DNA from: Haematobia irritans
Lineage: Eukaryota; Arthropoda; Insecta; Diptera; Muscidae
Reading direction: 5' to 3'
NCBI RefSeq assembly: GCF_050003625.1
Contig: NC_134397.1
Span: forward strand, 72,457,551-72,521,550
Length of the DNA stretch: 64,000 bases
Shown: in pieces, positions 1 to 12,544 of the stretch
Layout of the letters: each line of letters starts with the position of its first letter
Numbering within the stretch: the first letter of the stretch is position 1
The notes under the pieces: generated by a model
The model's input: only the letters and a program-made list of their open reading frames with translations
The model's database searches: none
Told to the model about the DNA's origin: nothing
Translations under genes and position numbers: made by a program

Positions 1-1928
1 GCTCGTTTTTAGCCATAAAAGTCATTATTGTCTTTCTAATATTATTACAGTAATCCCTCGATTTACGTCGTGATTGGTTCCGAAATTTAGTGAAGTTAAT
101 CGAAACGACGTAAACTGAATTAAAAGTCGCTCATACTTACACCTAAGTCCGTTGTGTCCCTGAATCAAAACAATAATGCATTCACGAATGAAAAGCTACA
201 CACACATACACGCTCACAAAAAAATCGCTTCTGTAACATATACTCCCAAACATATTTTGCTTCAAGCATATATATTTTTGGGTATTGCCCAGACATTTAT
301 ATGTTTGATCTCTTCCAATATATAATATGTTTGAAAGCATATTGGTCTAAACAATATATGTTTGGGTAGTCTAAGTTCCAAACCTTTTTGTATTTTTGCA
401 TCCAAATTCAATAATGTTGTCTTCCAAAAAACAATATGTTATTATGTGAACATATAATATGTTTGGAAGCATTTTCACCCAAAAATATTATATGCTTAAA
501 AAAATTTTCCCAAACAATATTGTGCTCAAAATTTTATTTATTTATTTATATATTTACAATCATAATGAATTATGAAAATAAACAGGTAATATAGGTGCTA
601 ACAACATAGGTTTTCGACCTGAATGCTCAAAATTTTGTTTCTGCCCAATTCTATATTCCCCCACATCTTTCTCACTTCCACGAGATTTTTTAGTTCTTAG
701 CACCTTTTTCTGTAATACAAACATTGTAGAAGAAATTATTCAATTGTATGATTTTTTTATTTATTTTAATTTTACCTTTTGCCGGACGGGGATTCGAACA
801 GCGGACCACACAGTTTGTAAGGATCAAAGAAGTAGCTGATCAATTGCCCAAAGAAAAATAAAATGTTAATTTTGTAATATTCACGTGATATTAACGAGTA
901 CGCAACCTCACTTTTAGGATTCGAAATTTACACACTATTAAGGACAAATTTCTTGAAAATAATGAATTTTAATTAAAAGAAAGTTTATAATCTTTGCTTC
1001 AATTTTTTTTTCATTAAATATAGGACACATATTTTGAAAATTTGCGTCCCTTCGTTATTGTTACTAAATTCACACTATAAAAAAATTTATAAACTATTTT
1101 GTGTAAATTTCAAATCTAGTAATATTGTTATCTAAATTTGTATATGTTTTTCTCGTTTTTAGTTCATGTAGAAAAAAATCAAAAAATTATTAAAATTAGA
1201 TAAAATTTCCTCACATATGGCAAAATTGAATTAAAATCAACTAAATTTCATGAATAAATAAAATTAAAAAAAAAAATCATAAAAAAATTAAATCAGTTAT
1301 AAAAATTTTCGTTGTCTTTTTTCAGATTGTAGAAAAAACAGTTTCAAGTAAATTTAGTTTAAAAACAAAATTTCTTTTCTTTTAAAATAAATGTTCTTAA
1401 TAACATTAAGTAATTAATTTTCAGCAAAACAAAAACTTTACATACACACGTTTATAGCTGAAGAGACAAATTGTCTCTAGACGTAATCAATTTAGTGCAG
1501 ATAAAAAAAAAAAAAAAAACAAAAACTAACAATAAGACAAGGCCAAACCAACTGAGAAAAGTCTGCCATCTGTGATTTGGTGGTGATGATGCCATAAAAA
1601 TGAAATCAAGGTCAATGTTCCCGTCCACCGCCATAGAAAGCAAAAAAAAACAAAAAAAAAATAAAATCCAACAAAAATTCTATAATCCGGCATACGCCAT
1701 CCTACCATGTCAGTATGTCTATCATGCATTGAAAAATTAGAAAAATCACGAATAAACAAGAAGAAACAAAAAACTTAAAAGCTAAAAAAAAAATAATAAT
1801 GCCATAAATACAATTAACAATAGCAAAGGAACATATGGTATTCCAAGTTAAAGTTAAACTAGTGCTGAAAGTGAAAACTCGGGCGGGAGCGATTATACTA
1901 CACCCTGCATCGGGTGACCGAACACCGA
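1..1928. other. AT-rich intergenic DNA with one dispersed-repeat copy
   Basis: No ORF here looks like a gene; those present are short and low-complexity. Positions about 221-545 hold degenerate repeats around AATATGTTTGGAAGCATA. The start of this block (221-290) is clearly paralogous to 53824-53890, sharing the run AAATCGCTTCTGT and CTTCAAGCATATATAT, so it is one copy of an unclassified dispersed repeat. The rest is A- and T-rich with homopolymer runs. Confidence 0.6.
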
Positions 1929-1982
1929 ACACGATATTATCGTGATTCACGAAAATTTTCGTGAATCACGATAATATCGTGT
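1929..1982. repeat. perfect 54-bp palindrome, no spacer
   Basis: The 27-nt arm ACACGATATTATCGTGATTC + ACGAAAA is followed directly by its exact reverse complement, centred between 1955 and 1956 (GAAAA|TTTTC). The pairing fails at 1928/1983. It could form a 27-bp cruciform arm. Each arm also contains the smaller repeat ATCGTG/CACGAT. No flanking TSD or ORF was seen. It may be the relic of a fold-back element or a palindromic satellite monomer. Confidence 0.95.
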
Positions 1983-2227
1983 CACGTGCACACCTCTATA
2001 ACCTACCCATGAATCCACTTATTCGCATCGGATAGCAAGAAACATATGAAGCAGTGGATTGCTCGCGTGCTCTAAAGGAGACTGTCATGTTTGCCAGAAT
2101 GTTTAAGGTCATCACTTTTTGGGATGTCCATAAAGTCCCCGGTTAAGACGATCACAGGGCTCTAATATGTAAAATTAATGAATCCAAGGAGAAACGGCCA
2201 CTCTATTGTAGGAGGGTACATAAGGTT

Positions 2228-2579
2228 GGGAGCCACCGTGGTGCAATGGTTAGCATGCCCGCCTTGCACACACAAGGTCGTGGGTTCGATTCCTGCTTCG
2301 ACCGAACACCAAAAAGTTTTTCAGCGGTGGATTATCCCACCTCAGTAATGCTGGTGACATTTCTGAGGGTTTCAAAGCTTCTCTAAGTGGTTTCACTGCA
2401 ATGTGGGACGCCGTTCGGACTCGGCTATAAAAAGGAGGTCCCTTGTCATTGAGCTTAACATGGAATCGGGCAGCACTCAGTGATAAGAGAGAAGTTCACC
2501 AATGTGGTATCACAATGGACTGAATAGTCTAAGTGAGTCTGATACATCGGGCTGCCACCTAACCTAACCTAACCTAACC
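2228..2579 (+). mobile_element. tRNA-derived SINE, full length
   Basis: The head has an internal Pol III promoter: A box TGGTGCAATGG (2239-2249) and B box GGTTCGATTCC (2283-2293), with a possible anticodon arm CCTTG/CAAGG between them that most resembles tRNA-Val (inference). A SINE-specific body follows, up to about 2500. From about 2500 the sequence matches the last 80 bp of the LINE at 44706-49731 (start GTGGTATCACAATGGACTG, end CGGGCTGCCAC), and then comes (TAACC)n. The flanks TAAGGTT at 2221-2227 and 2580-2586 form a 7-bp target duplication. The flanking bases (GGAGGGTACATAAGG / TTCGGCCC) show that it landed in an old DINE-like 3' end. Transcription would be by RNA polymerase III, and mobilisation in trans by the partner LINE. 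Confidence 0.85.
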
Positions 2580-2586
2580 TAAGGTT

Positions 2587-5500
2587 CGGCCCATATTTGA
2601 GAGTAAAATTATCACATTGTGCATTCCTTTTGGGAGTTGCAAGAATATATCCTAACTTATTAAGCTCTTTTTCCATAATTATGGACCATCATATTAAAAC
2701 GACGAATATCGGAACATGAGTGATAAATTATAAAATATATTGCTGTATGAATTGTTAATGTTTTAAACATTTAAAAAATAGAATCTGAAAATAAAAATCC
2801 AATTCACAATCTTCATAATTGCAATTTACGCATCATTTCTGCTCTCGATTTATTTCAGAATTTTCCAATCTATGATTTCTAGGTATTGAACTTTCCAAAA
2901 CTTTATTCGAGATAGCTTTGTCCATGCGTGTTAAAAGTCATTTTGTTGTCCCATAAATATTGCTTTTTTGTCAGCCGAAAATAATTGAAATATGTATATT
3001 GTTTTATATTCTAGAAGTTTTCTTATCACTTTTAAAAGACAATTTCAAAGAATATTTTTGAAACAAATTGTAATGGAATGACCTCGTTTGGCATTCGCAG
3101 CTGCTTTGGTTCGTTTAGTTTATAAAAGATATTTTTTTTGTTAATATATTTGATGGGGTTTCTATTGTATAAAAAAGAAATTTATTGAAGCATGATTTTC
3201 CTAGATAAGCCACAATATTTTTGTTGCCCAACTCCAATATTTTATTTTAATTTACATCTTTATATGATGGGGGCATATTGCTTTTATATTTGGCTTTTAT
3301 TATCTGGTATAGAGAACACAGTTTGATAGTCATTAGAAGCAAGAGAGAGAGAGTGTGTATGGTGATGGCAGTGTTGTAAGATTAGAGGATTCTGAAAACA
3401 GTTTGAGACAGCATCAGAAAAGCATCAATAGGAAGAGTAACTGAGAGTGAGAGAGTATGTATATGTTGATTGGGAGTGAAAATGTTTTAGGATACTTTTT
3501 GTAGTAGTTTTGCAATGTAAAGCTGCCATCTAAGAAAATCTAAAGAAATTAATTTCTCTATAATAAATGCTATCGTAATAGATATGTCCATAATTTCTTA
3601 TGCGGTTGTTGTATCAAAGTAAAATTACCGGAGCTGATTTGCAATTCGTACTTGAATAAATTAATCCAGATTTACACAATATGTTGAAAAAAGGAAAATT
3701 TCATAAAAGAAAACAAAAATTAAGTAAAAGCAAAGAAATAATCTTTGAATCATTTCTATTTCAGTTTCTATTCTATTATTATAGATATTGATATTTCTAT
3801 TCTATTATTATAGATATTGATATTTATACTCAAGCTTAGTTCATAAAATTTTTGGCGCTTACTAGATATAACCAAAATATCAATGCGCTGGGGAAATTTT
3901 CGTAAATGCAATTAAACTAAAACAGAATAGTTGTTTAGCAATAAATTAGTTTTAGCATTGCTAATAAAATTAGCATTTTTCTAAGTTCGTACATAAAAAA
4001 AGCAACAATAATGTCATTTTCTTCTTTATAGGCTAGTTTTATTCAAATCTACAAAGGTGTTCATATCATCTAAATTCAAAACCCATTAAAATTCTTTATT
4101 AGAATATCAATGGCAGTGGGCAATCGCAATATCATTAATAATAAAATCATGCACTCATGTCGTCCAGCATGTATAAAACATTTGTCATCCAATAGATTGC
4201 ATGTTGGCTACCACTAAAACAAAAATAAAGCCCCCTTGGCACCTTGGTACCGTAATGAAAAAATAAAAAGAGAACAACAACAACCACAAATTTAAATCAG
4301 GCTGTATTTTTTATTGTCTTCATATGTAATAAAAATTAATGTTTATTGCCTTAATTGCATATAATTTAAATTTCAATTGCATAATGCTAAATAAACATTC
4401 AGAGACATTCAAATAAAACCGTAAACAAAAATTTTGACAACACTAGAAATTTTCAGAAATTCTAACAACACCAGAATATATTCAAATGGCCACCCCAATG
4501 TGACCCGACAACGCAAATGACCATGATAAGAAAAACCCAAATAAAATTTAAGAGCCAGACATTATTAAAATAATTTTTAGTTTAATTACTTTGATCCCAA
4601 TAAACATGGTTGTATTTAATTGTACTATAAAGAGAGAGAGAAAGAGAGCAGCAGCAATGAGAATTGAATTAAACATCAATGTCAATTTTAGATGATCGGG
4701 GGTATTGCAAATGAGTTTGCAATGAAATAATAAACATAATACAGGGTTATGTACACGAAGTTTTCCCAAGCCCATATTTTTTCAATTTGCAAATATATTT
4801 TTTTATTTGAAATGATAAAAATAAACGAAAATACTCCCAATGACAAAATACGTAGTTTTTGGATGGATATGATTACTATTACATTTGAGAGGGGAGAGAG
4901 AGAGAAAGAGTAGTGTGTTGGAGCATTGATAATTAATTTAAACGTCAATGTCAATTTTAGATGATCAAGGGTATTGCAAACAAGAAGTTTTACCGAACAC
5001 ACTATTTGGTATGGATTGATCATTTTTTTGCCTTGAAAAAGCTTCGACTTTAGTTACTTGTTAAAGAAAAATTATTCACTATTAAATAAATCGAAAAACA
5101 ACAACCCTATGTGAAATTTATCAATAGACATAGTTAGGCCTACAAATGTTTAGCCTTGCACTAAGGTAATAAACCTTTTTTGAATATAAAGAATATGCAT
5201 TGACTTTGTCTGTCTTCATGTGAGGAAATCCAACGAATTTAAAATTCCAAATGGTTATGCAGTCCAAACAAACAAAAATTGTATTTCAAAGTTTTGATCT
5301 TTTGTCTCTTGTTGTGTGGTGCACCTACGGTAGCCCAAAGATATTTTCATTCGTTTGTTGACTGCTTCCCAATACCCAAAATTTCCATACAAAATTAATA
5401 TGTTTCTTATTCAGGAATTTTGGTGTTTCAAAAAACTTTTTTTTTTGCTTTAAAATGGAATTTATTTAAAAAAAAATATTCGTATTACCATACGTATTAC

Positions 5501-6442
5501 CTTAGTGTGTGTGTATATAGAACGTGATGTCAATCAATCAATCGAGAAGCGCTTGAAATGAATTTATTATTCAAACCACCACAGAGTAGCGATATTTATT
5601 CGAAAATCGAATTTTCAACTCAAATCAATGGGTTCAGATTATATATCGGTCATTTCATGTCAAGTGACACAACATTTGGAGCTGTTGTGTTGCCATATAT
5701 TTGAAAATAGTTGAGATCATACCCACACCAGCTGTATATAAAATCGGGTTACTCCCATGGAATTAAATAAAATGTTCTAGTATATTTCTGTTTTTATGAT
5801 ATATGCTCATCTCTTAACGGCTTTCAGTCAATTTTCTACCGCTTCATAAATTTTGACAGGTCATTCACATACAAAAAAAAATTAATTGATTTCAAATTAT
5901 CATTAGAGACATCACAAAGATTAAATTGTTTTCATTTTAGATTGATTAGCCAATCATATAAGAAACATATAATTTTCGAAACGAACAGAGCGTGATTAGA
6001 AAAACTTGATTGGATTGAATGTGAAACAAAATTGAATGACAAATTAAAACAAAAAACATTTTGGCTTGCATTTATGATCACCGGACATATAAAAGTTTTG
6101 ATTAATCCGTTAAACGAGTTTGATTTTTTTTATAGTAGAATTATGCGATTAATGGTAGATTTGCATTGCAGCCAAATTTGTTTAAAAATAATGGGGACTT
6201 TATTGTGGTACATTTATGTCTCATTTTAATCAACTCTTACCGATAACAAAGTGAGGGGTATTTCCCAAACAAAAAGACATGTGGCGTTCATACCTGCAAA
6301 CAAAATAAAAATACAAGATGTGTTAATAGTTATACTGTGTGTTAATAAACAAAAATTAATATTGAGGTATAGGAAAAAATTAACATGTCACTAAATGCAT
6401 GTTCCCTGAAATTGTATGTTATGATGGAATAGAGTATTATAA
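2587..6442. other. AT-rich intergenic DNA, no gene seen
   Basis: Only short repeat-free or low-complexity ORFs occur. Two local duplications stand out: an exact 29-bp tandem pair (3766-3823), and a diverged direct repeat of about 270 bp (about 4626-4720 and 4888-4985) that shares TCAATGTCAATTTTAGATGA and a GA-rich run. Nothing here has codon structure or known motifs. Confidence 0.55.
3766..3823 (+). repeat. exact 29-bp tandem duplication
   Basis: The unit begins TTCTATTCTATTATTATAG and ends in ATATTGATAT. It is present twice head to tail, at 3766-3794 and 3795-3823. It has the same length as the main satellite unit of the window but an unrelated sequence. Confidence 0.9.
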
Positions 6443-7890
6443 GCACGGTTGCCAATCGAGATAAAAATTATCTACCAAAATTTGGAGAAAAAAAAAACTA
6501 AACAAAACAAAAAAAACTAACAAACAAAAATTGTATTTCTATATACAATTTAGTAAATTTTTTTCTATAAAAAATTTTGTCCAAATTTGATTTCTATAGA
6601 AAATTTTGTCAAGATTTTATTTCTAGAGAAGTTTTAGTCAAAATTATATTTCTATAGAAAATTTGGGCGAAATGTTATTTATATAGCAAATTTTTACGAA
6701 ATTTTTTTCTATAGAAAATGTTGACAAAATTTTATTCCTATAAAATATTTTGTCAAAATTATATTTATATTATATTAAATATATTCTATATTTATTTAAA
6801 GAAATTTTTTTTTTCGAAATTTTATTTCTATCGAAAATTTTGTGAAAGGTTTCCTTCTATAGAGAATGTTGTCATGTATAGAAAACTTTGTCAAAGTTGT
6901 ATTTCTATAGAAAATGTTGTCACCATTTTATTTCTATAGAAATTATTGTCCAAATTTCATTCCTATAGAAAATTTTATTTCTAAAGAAAATTTTGTAAAA
7001 ATTTTATTTCTGTATAGAAATTTTGGCAACATTTTATTTCCATTGAAAATTTTGTAAAAGAAATTACTTCTATAGAAAATGTTGTCCAAATTTTATTTCT
7101 ACAGAAAATTTTGTCCCAATTTTAATCCTATAAAAATTTTTTTTGAAATTTTATTTCTATGGAAAAGTTTGTCCAACTTTTATTTCTATAGAAAATTCCG
7201 TCAAGATTTTTTTTCTATAGAAGATTTTGTAAAAATTGTATTTCTATAGAAAATTTTGCAAAATTTTATTTCTCTAGAAAATTTTGCAAAATTTTATTTC
7301 TCTAGAAAATTTTGTCATAACATTATTTCTAACAAAAAAAAAAAATTGTAAAAATTTTGTATAGAAAATTTTCTCAAAATTTTATTTCTGTAGAAAATTT
7401 TCTCAAAATTTTATATCTGTAACAAATTTTCACAAAATTTATTTCTATCGAAAATTTTGACAAAACTTTTATTTATATAGAAAATTTTGACCAAATTTTA
7501 TTTCTATAGAATTTTATATCTATAGAAAATTTTGTCCAAATATGATTTCTATAAAAAATGTTGTCAAAATTTAATTTCTATAGAAGGTTTTGTCCAAAAT
7601 GTTATTTCTACAGAAAATTTTGTCCAAATTTTATTTCTAAGAATTTTTTCAAAATTTTATTTCTACAGAAAATTTTGTCAAAATTTTATTTCTATGCAAA
7701 ATTTTGTAAAAAGTTTATTTCTATAGAAAATTTTGTAAAAATGTTGTATAGAAGATTTTCTCAAAATTTTAAATCTGTAGAAAATTTTCTCAAAATTTTA
7801 TTTCTGTAACAAATTTTCACAAAATTTATTTCTATAGAAAATTTTGACAAAAATTTTATTTCTATAGAAAATTTTGACAAAATTTTATTT
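6443..7890 (+). repeat. 29-bp satellite array with left boundary motif
   Basis: The unit is TTTCTATAGAAA followed by ATTTTGTCAAAATTTTA (29 bp), repeated with heavy point divergence and small indels from about 6533. The left border (6443-6480) holds GCACGGTTGCC...TAAAAATTATCTACCAAAATTT. This motif also sits beside the arrays at 24300-24345, 14980-15020 and 56460-56500, which ties this array to the DINE-like element module. ORFs predicted here are repeat artefacts with a period of 29 codons. Confidence 0.9.
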
Positions 7891-7960
7891 TTTCATTCGT
7901 TTTGTTTTGTTATTGTTTGTCTTGTTCTTTAAACATTGTTGTTGTTTTTTTTTATTTTCA

Positions 7961-8129
7961 GCTTAAAACCATACATTGACTAAACTACAAGTGTAGCTTA
8001 ACCAACAGAGGAAATGAATGTTTGTCAAATTTATTTGGGCAAAGCCCTATAGACTGCAAGATGGTTGGATGGACGCACGTTTCAGAATTACCACATTCTT
8101 CAGCAGCATCCTCTACTTGCAGCAAAACT
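7961..8129 (+). repeat. dispersed repeat next to satellite, copy 1
   Basis: This non-satellite segment interrupts the 29-bp array. Positions 7961-8079 match the reverse complement of 42049-42172 almost base for base (GGGCAAAGCCCTATAGACTG, GATGGTTGGATGGACGCACG). Positions 8020-8129 match 31916-32023, including the end CATCCTCTACTTGCAGCAAA. No coding potential is seen. It is probably part of an unclassified transposon. The stretch 8130-8260 is unique AT-rich sequence. Confidence 0.8.
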
Positions 8130-8261
8130 ATCAACCAATTATCAGAATAAATTCAGGCAGTTCATTAAACCCAACAATGAACCACACTTGAACCTTCCGA
8201 AAAAAAGTTTTGCATGATAGCCGGCTTTTGCCGAAATAAATTCGTACAAACATATCTCTTT

Positions 8262-11200
8262 TCCGTTTTATTTCTATAGGAATATTTTCAAAATTTTAAT
8301 TCTATAGAATATTTTATTGCTATAATTATTGCTATAAAAGATTTTGTCAAAATTTTTTTTCTATAGAAAATTTTGGCCAAATTTGATTTCTATAGAATTT
8401 TTTTCAAAATTTTATATCTATAGAAAATTTTGTCCAAAATTGATTTCTATAAAAAATGTTGTCATAATTTTATTTCTATAGAAGATTTTGTCCAAAATTT
8501 TAGTTCTACAGAAAATGTTGTCCAAATTTTATTTCTACGAATTTTTTCAAAATTTTATTTCTATAGACATTTTGTCAAAATTTTATTTCTATAGAAGATT
8601 TTGTCCAAAATGTTATTTCTACAGAAAATGTTGTCCAAATTTTATTTCTACGAATTTTTTTAAAATTTTATTTCTATAGAAAATTTTGTCAAAATTTTAT
8701 TTCTATGCAAAATTTTGTGAAAAGATTATTTCTATAGAAAATTTTGTAAAAATTTTGTATAGAAAATTTTCTCAAAATTTTAAATCTGTAGAAAATTTTC
8801 TCAAAATTTTATTTCTGTAACAAATTTGCACAAAAATTATTTTCATCGAAAATTTTGTTTCTATAGAAAATTTTGACAAAATTTTATTTCTATAGAAATT
8901 GTATCAAAATTTTATTTCTTTTGTTATTTATTTATTTTCGTCAACATTTTATTTTATTTCTATAGAAAATTATGTGAAAATTTTATTTCCATACACAATT
9001 TTGTCAAAATTTTATTTCCATAGAAAATTTTGTTAAAATTTTATTTCTATGGAAAATTTTCTCAAAATTTTATACTTGTAGAATTTTATTTGTATAGAAA
9101 ATTTTTTTCAAAGTTTTATTTCTATAGCAATATTTTCAAAATTCTATAGAATATTTTGTCAAGATTTTATTTCTATAGAAAATTTTGTCAAAATTTTGTA
9201 TAGAAAATTTTATCAAAATTTTAAATCTGTAGAAAATTTTCTCAAACTTTTATTTCTGTAACAAATATTCACAAAAAATATTTCTATCGAAAATTTTGAC
9301 AAAAATATTATTTCTATAGAAAATTTTGACAAAATTTTATTTCTATAGAAATTGTATCAAAATTTTATTTCTTTTATTATTTACTGATTTTTGTCAACAT
9401 TTTATTTTATTTCTATAGAAAATTATGTGCAAATTTTATTTCCATACACAATTTTGTCAAAATTTTATTTCCCTACAAAATTTTGTTAAAATTTTATTTT
9501 ATTTCTATGGAAAATTTTCTCAAAATTTTATACTTGTAGAATTTTATTTGTATAGAATTTTTTTTTTTCAAAGTTTTATTTCTATAGCAATATTTTCAAA
9601 ATTCTATAGAATATTTTGTCAAGATTTTATTTCTATAGAAAATTTTGTCAAAATTTTAAATCTGTAGAAAAATTTCTCAAAATTTTATTTCTGTAACAAA
9701 TTTTCACAAAAAATTTTTTTCTATAGAAAATTTTGACCAAATTTGATTTCTATAGAAAATTTTTTCAAAATTTTATATCTATAGAAAATTTTGTCCAAAT
9801 TTGATTTCTATAAAAAATTTTGTCAAAATTTTATATCTATAGAAGATTTTGTCCAAAATTTTAGTTCTACAGAAAATTTTGTCCAAATTTTATTTCTAAG
9901 AATATTTTCAAAATTTTATTTCTGTAGAAAATTTTGTCCAAATTTTATTTCTATAGAAAATTTTTCAAAATTTTATATCTATAGAAAATTTTGTATAGAA
10001 AATTTTATCAAAATTTTAAATCTGTAGAAAATTTTCTCAAACTTTTATTTCTGTAACAAATTTTCACAAAAAAATATTTCTATCGAAAATTTTGACAAAA
10101 ATTTTATTTCTATAGAAAATTTTGACAAAATTTTATTTCTATAGAAATTGTATCAAAATTTTATTTCTTTTATTATTTATTGATTTTTGTCAACATTTTA
10201 TTTTATTTCTATAGAAAATTATGTGCAAATTTTATTTCCATACACAATTTTGTCAAAATTTTATTTCCCTACAAAATTTTGTTAAAATTTTATTTTATTT
10301 TTATGGAAAATTTTTTCAAAATTTTATACTTGTAGAATTTTATTTGTATAGAAATTTTTTTTCAAAGTTTTATTTCTATAGCAATATTTTCAAAATTCTA
10401 TAGAATATTTTGTCAAGATTTTATTTCTATAGAAAATTTTGTCAAAATTTTTAATCTGTAGAAAAATTTCTCAAAATTTTATTTCTGTAACAAATTTTCA
10501 CAAAAATTTTTTTCTATAGAAAATTTTCACCAAATTTGATTTCTATAGAAAATTTTTTCAAAATTTTATATCTATAGAAAATTTTGTCCAAATTTGATTT
10601 CTATAAAAAATTTTGTCAAAATTTTATATCTATAGAAGATTTTGTCCAAAATTTTAGTTCTACAGAAAATTTTGTCCAAATTTTATTTCTAAGAATTTTT
10701 TCAAAATTTTATTTCTGTAGAAAATTTTGTCCAAATTTTATTTCTATAGAAAATTTTTTCAAAATTGTATATCTATAGAAAATTTTGTATAGAAAATTTT
10801 ATCAAAATTTTAAATCTGTAGAAAATTTTCTCAAAATTTTATTTCTGTAACAAATTTTTACAAAATTTATTTCTATCGAAAATTTTGACAAAGATTTTAT
10901 TTCTATAGAAAATTTTGACAAAATTTTATTTCTTTTATTATTTATTTATTTTTGTCAACATTTTATTTTATTTTTATAGAAAATTATGTGAACATTTTAT
11001 TTCCATACACAATTTTGTCAAAATTTTATTTCCATAGAAAATTTTGTTAAAATTTTATTTTATTTTTATGGAAAATTTTTTCAAAATTTTATTGGTATAA
11101 AATATTTTGTCAAAATTTTATTTCTATAGAGAATTTTGCCAAAACTTCATTTCTATAAAAAATTTTGTCCAAATTTTATTTCTATAGTAAACTTTGTCAA

Positions 11201-11310
11201 AATTTTATTTCTATTGAAAATTTTTTCAAAATTTTATTTCTATAGAAAATTTTAAAAAATTTAGTTCCATTAAAATTGTTGCCACAATTTTATTTACTAT
11301 AGACAAGTTT
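8262..11310 (+). repeat. 29-bp satellite array with ~795-bp higher-order repeat
   Basis: The unit is the same as at 6533. A distinctive variant block (AAATTATGTG, then ATTTCCATACACAATTTTG) recurs at about 8968, 9421, 10217 and 10982. Between 9421 and 10217 whole variant patterns repeat with a 793-796 bp offset. This shows that blocks of about 27 monomers were duplicated, not just single units. Frames are open only by virtue of repeat structure. Confidence 0.9.
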
Positions 11311-11324
11311 TCACATCTAAAACA

Positions 11325-11401
11325 ATTCGGGTCACAACTTAAGAAGTGATGCAAGTTCATAGCAACGGCTCTTGAAATGGTGGATATCCGTCCTATGACA
11401 A
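11325..11401 (+). repeat. dispersed ~80-bp repeat, copy 1
   Basis: The sequence shares CTTAAGAAGTGATGCAA and GTCCTATGACAA and the intervening pattern with 53125-53201, which lies inside the hAT-like element. Here it directly follows the end of the 29-bp array. Its class is unknown. Confidence 0.65.
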
Positions 11402-12544
11402 CCCAAATTTATGTTAATATTTTTGGTAATAACAACCTAGCTACCCAAAATCATCATTGATGACAACTTAAGCTCCCATAAATATGCTACAAATCACTTT
11501 GACATTACAACAATTAAGGGTATGCTATAAATTTCATCGCTAACTACCTACACACGCTAGAATTACAAACCAATTTGTAATATTTTGTTTTCATTGAAAA
11601 CTGTCGTTAATCTTTATCACCTCTCTTGGTAACTAGGCCCTTGCGGGGTGGTTCATAACTAAGGTTGCTACGATTATTCTTTTGATGTGTGTTTTTTTCC
11701 TAGCTTCTCAAAATAGAAAACACAACTAATAATAAAATAAAACAAATAAAAAAACCATAAGAAAACATTAGCATAAATTAGATATTAATTAACACCAAAC
11801 TCAAGGCAAACATATCTTAAGTATGCGTATCTTGAAACATATGGAATTTTAAAAATGACAAAAAACTACAACTATCCAAAACTACACCGAAACGGCATCG
11901 GCCGTATAATCGAATCAATAATGAAACAATATTTAAATGATTTAAAATACCAGAAAAAAACATCGGGAAAAAATATTGAGATGTATATACGGCGCATAGA
12001 TTGGCGGGACTGAATCTTAAATACCCTCCACCAGTGATGGTGTTTTATGCGCCCTTCAGACTATAAGTTTGTCCGGATGGAATGTCTGTGTTTGTAAAGA
12101 ATCTTACAGTGTGACCAATCGCAACGTATTGTCGGTGATAACTAAATAATCGATAAATGTGTTATCGATAACATTAACTAATAATCAGCAGTATCGAATA
12201 TGCCGTTATTGTGTGGCCAACATCTGGGATATGTCTCGAAATGTTGGACAAGGGTATTATCGTCCGGATCGGCGCATAAGGCTCACCGCCCACCCCTCGT
12301 TGTTGGATTTAGTGTTCCACGCTTACATCAGGCCATGATGACAGTGAATTTCAAACGTGGATTAACAATAATTTCTTCCAATATCTGCCCCCAAATATGG
12401 ACATCGGCATCGTAAATATGCTGAATTAGTCACCAAGTACGTTGGCTGCGACTGAAGACGATGGCTTGTAGGTCAAAAGGTAAATATAAGGCGACAATTC
12501 TGTCGTCATAAAAGTCAGTAGAACTGTGCAGGTCTCACCTGTGC
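11402..12544. other. intergenic DNA with a decayed DINE-like 3' end
   Basis: No convincing gene is seen. A 71-codon ORF at 12200-12415 has no recognisable domain. Positions 11980-12040 (TGTATATACGG, then GACTGAATCTTAAATACCCT CCACCA) match, on the minus strand, the 3' terminus of the DINE-like elements. Positions 12421-12450 share AATTAGTCACCAAG and CGTTGGCTG with 15048-15078 on the far side of the next array. Confidence 0.5.

Noticed and set aside
780..850. Minus-strand tRNA-like B box (GTTCGAATCCC at about 789-799)
   Set aside because: There is no matching A box or cloverleaf that I could fold. It is possibly an old SINE head but too weak to annotate.
7532..7809. Peptides with repeated [24 protein letters not shown] sequence from all 29-bp arrays
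   Set aside because: These are translations of the satellite. The 29-bp unit cycles through three frames, so the peptide period is 29 residues. There is no start context or conservation beyond the DNA repeat.
12200..12415. 71-codon ORF with fairly mixed composition
   Set aside because: No recognisable domain, no promoter or intron signals, and surrounded by repeat remnants. Treated as chance.
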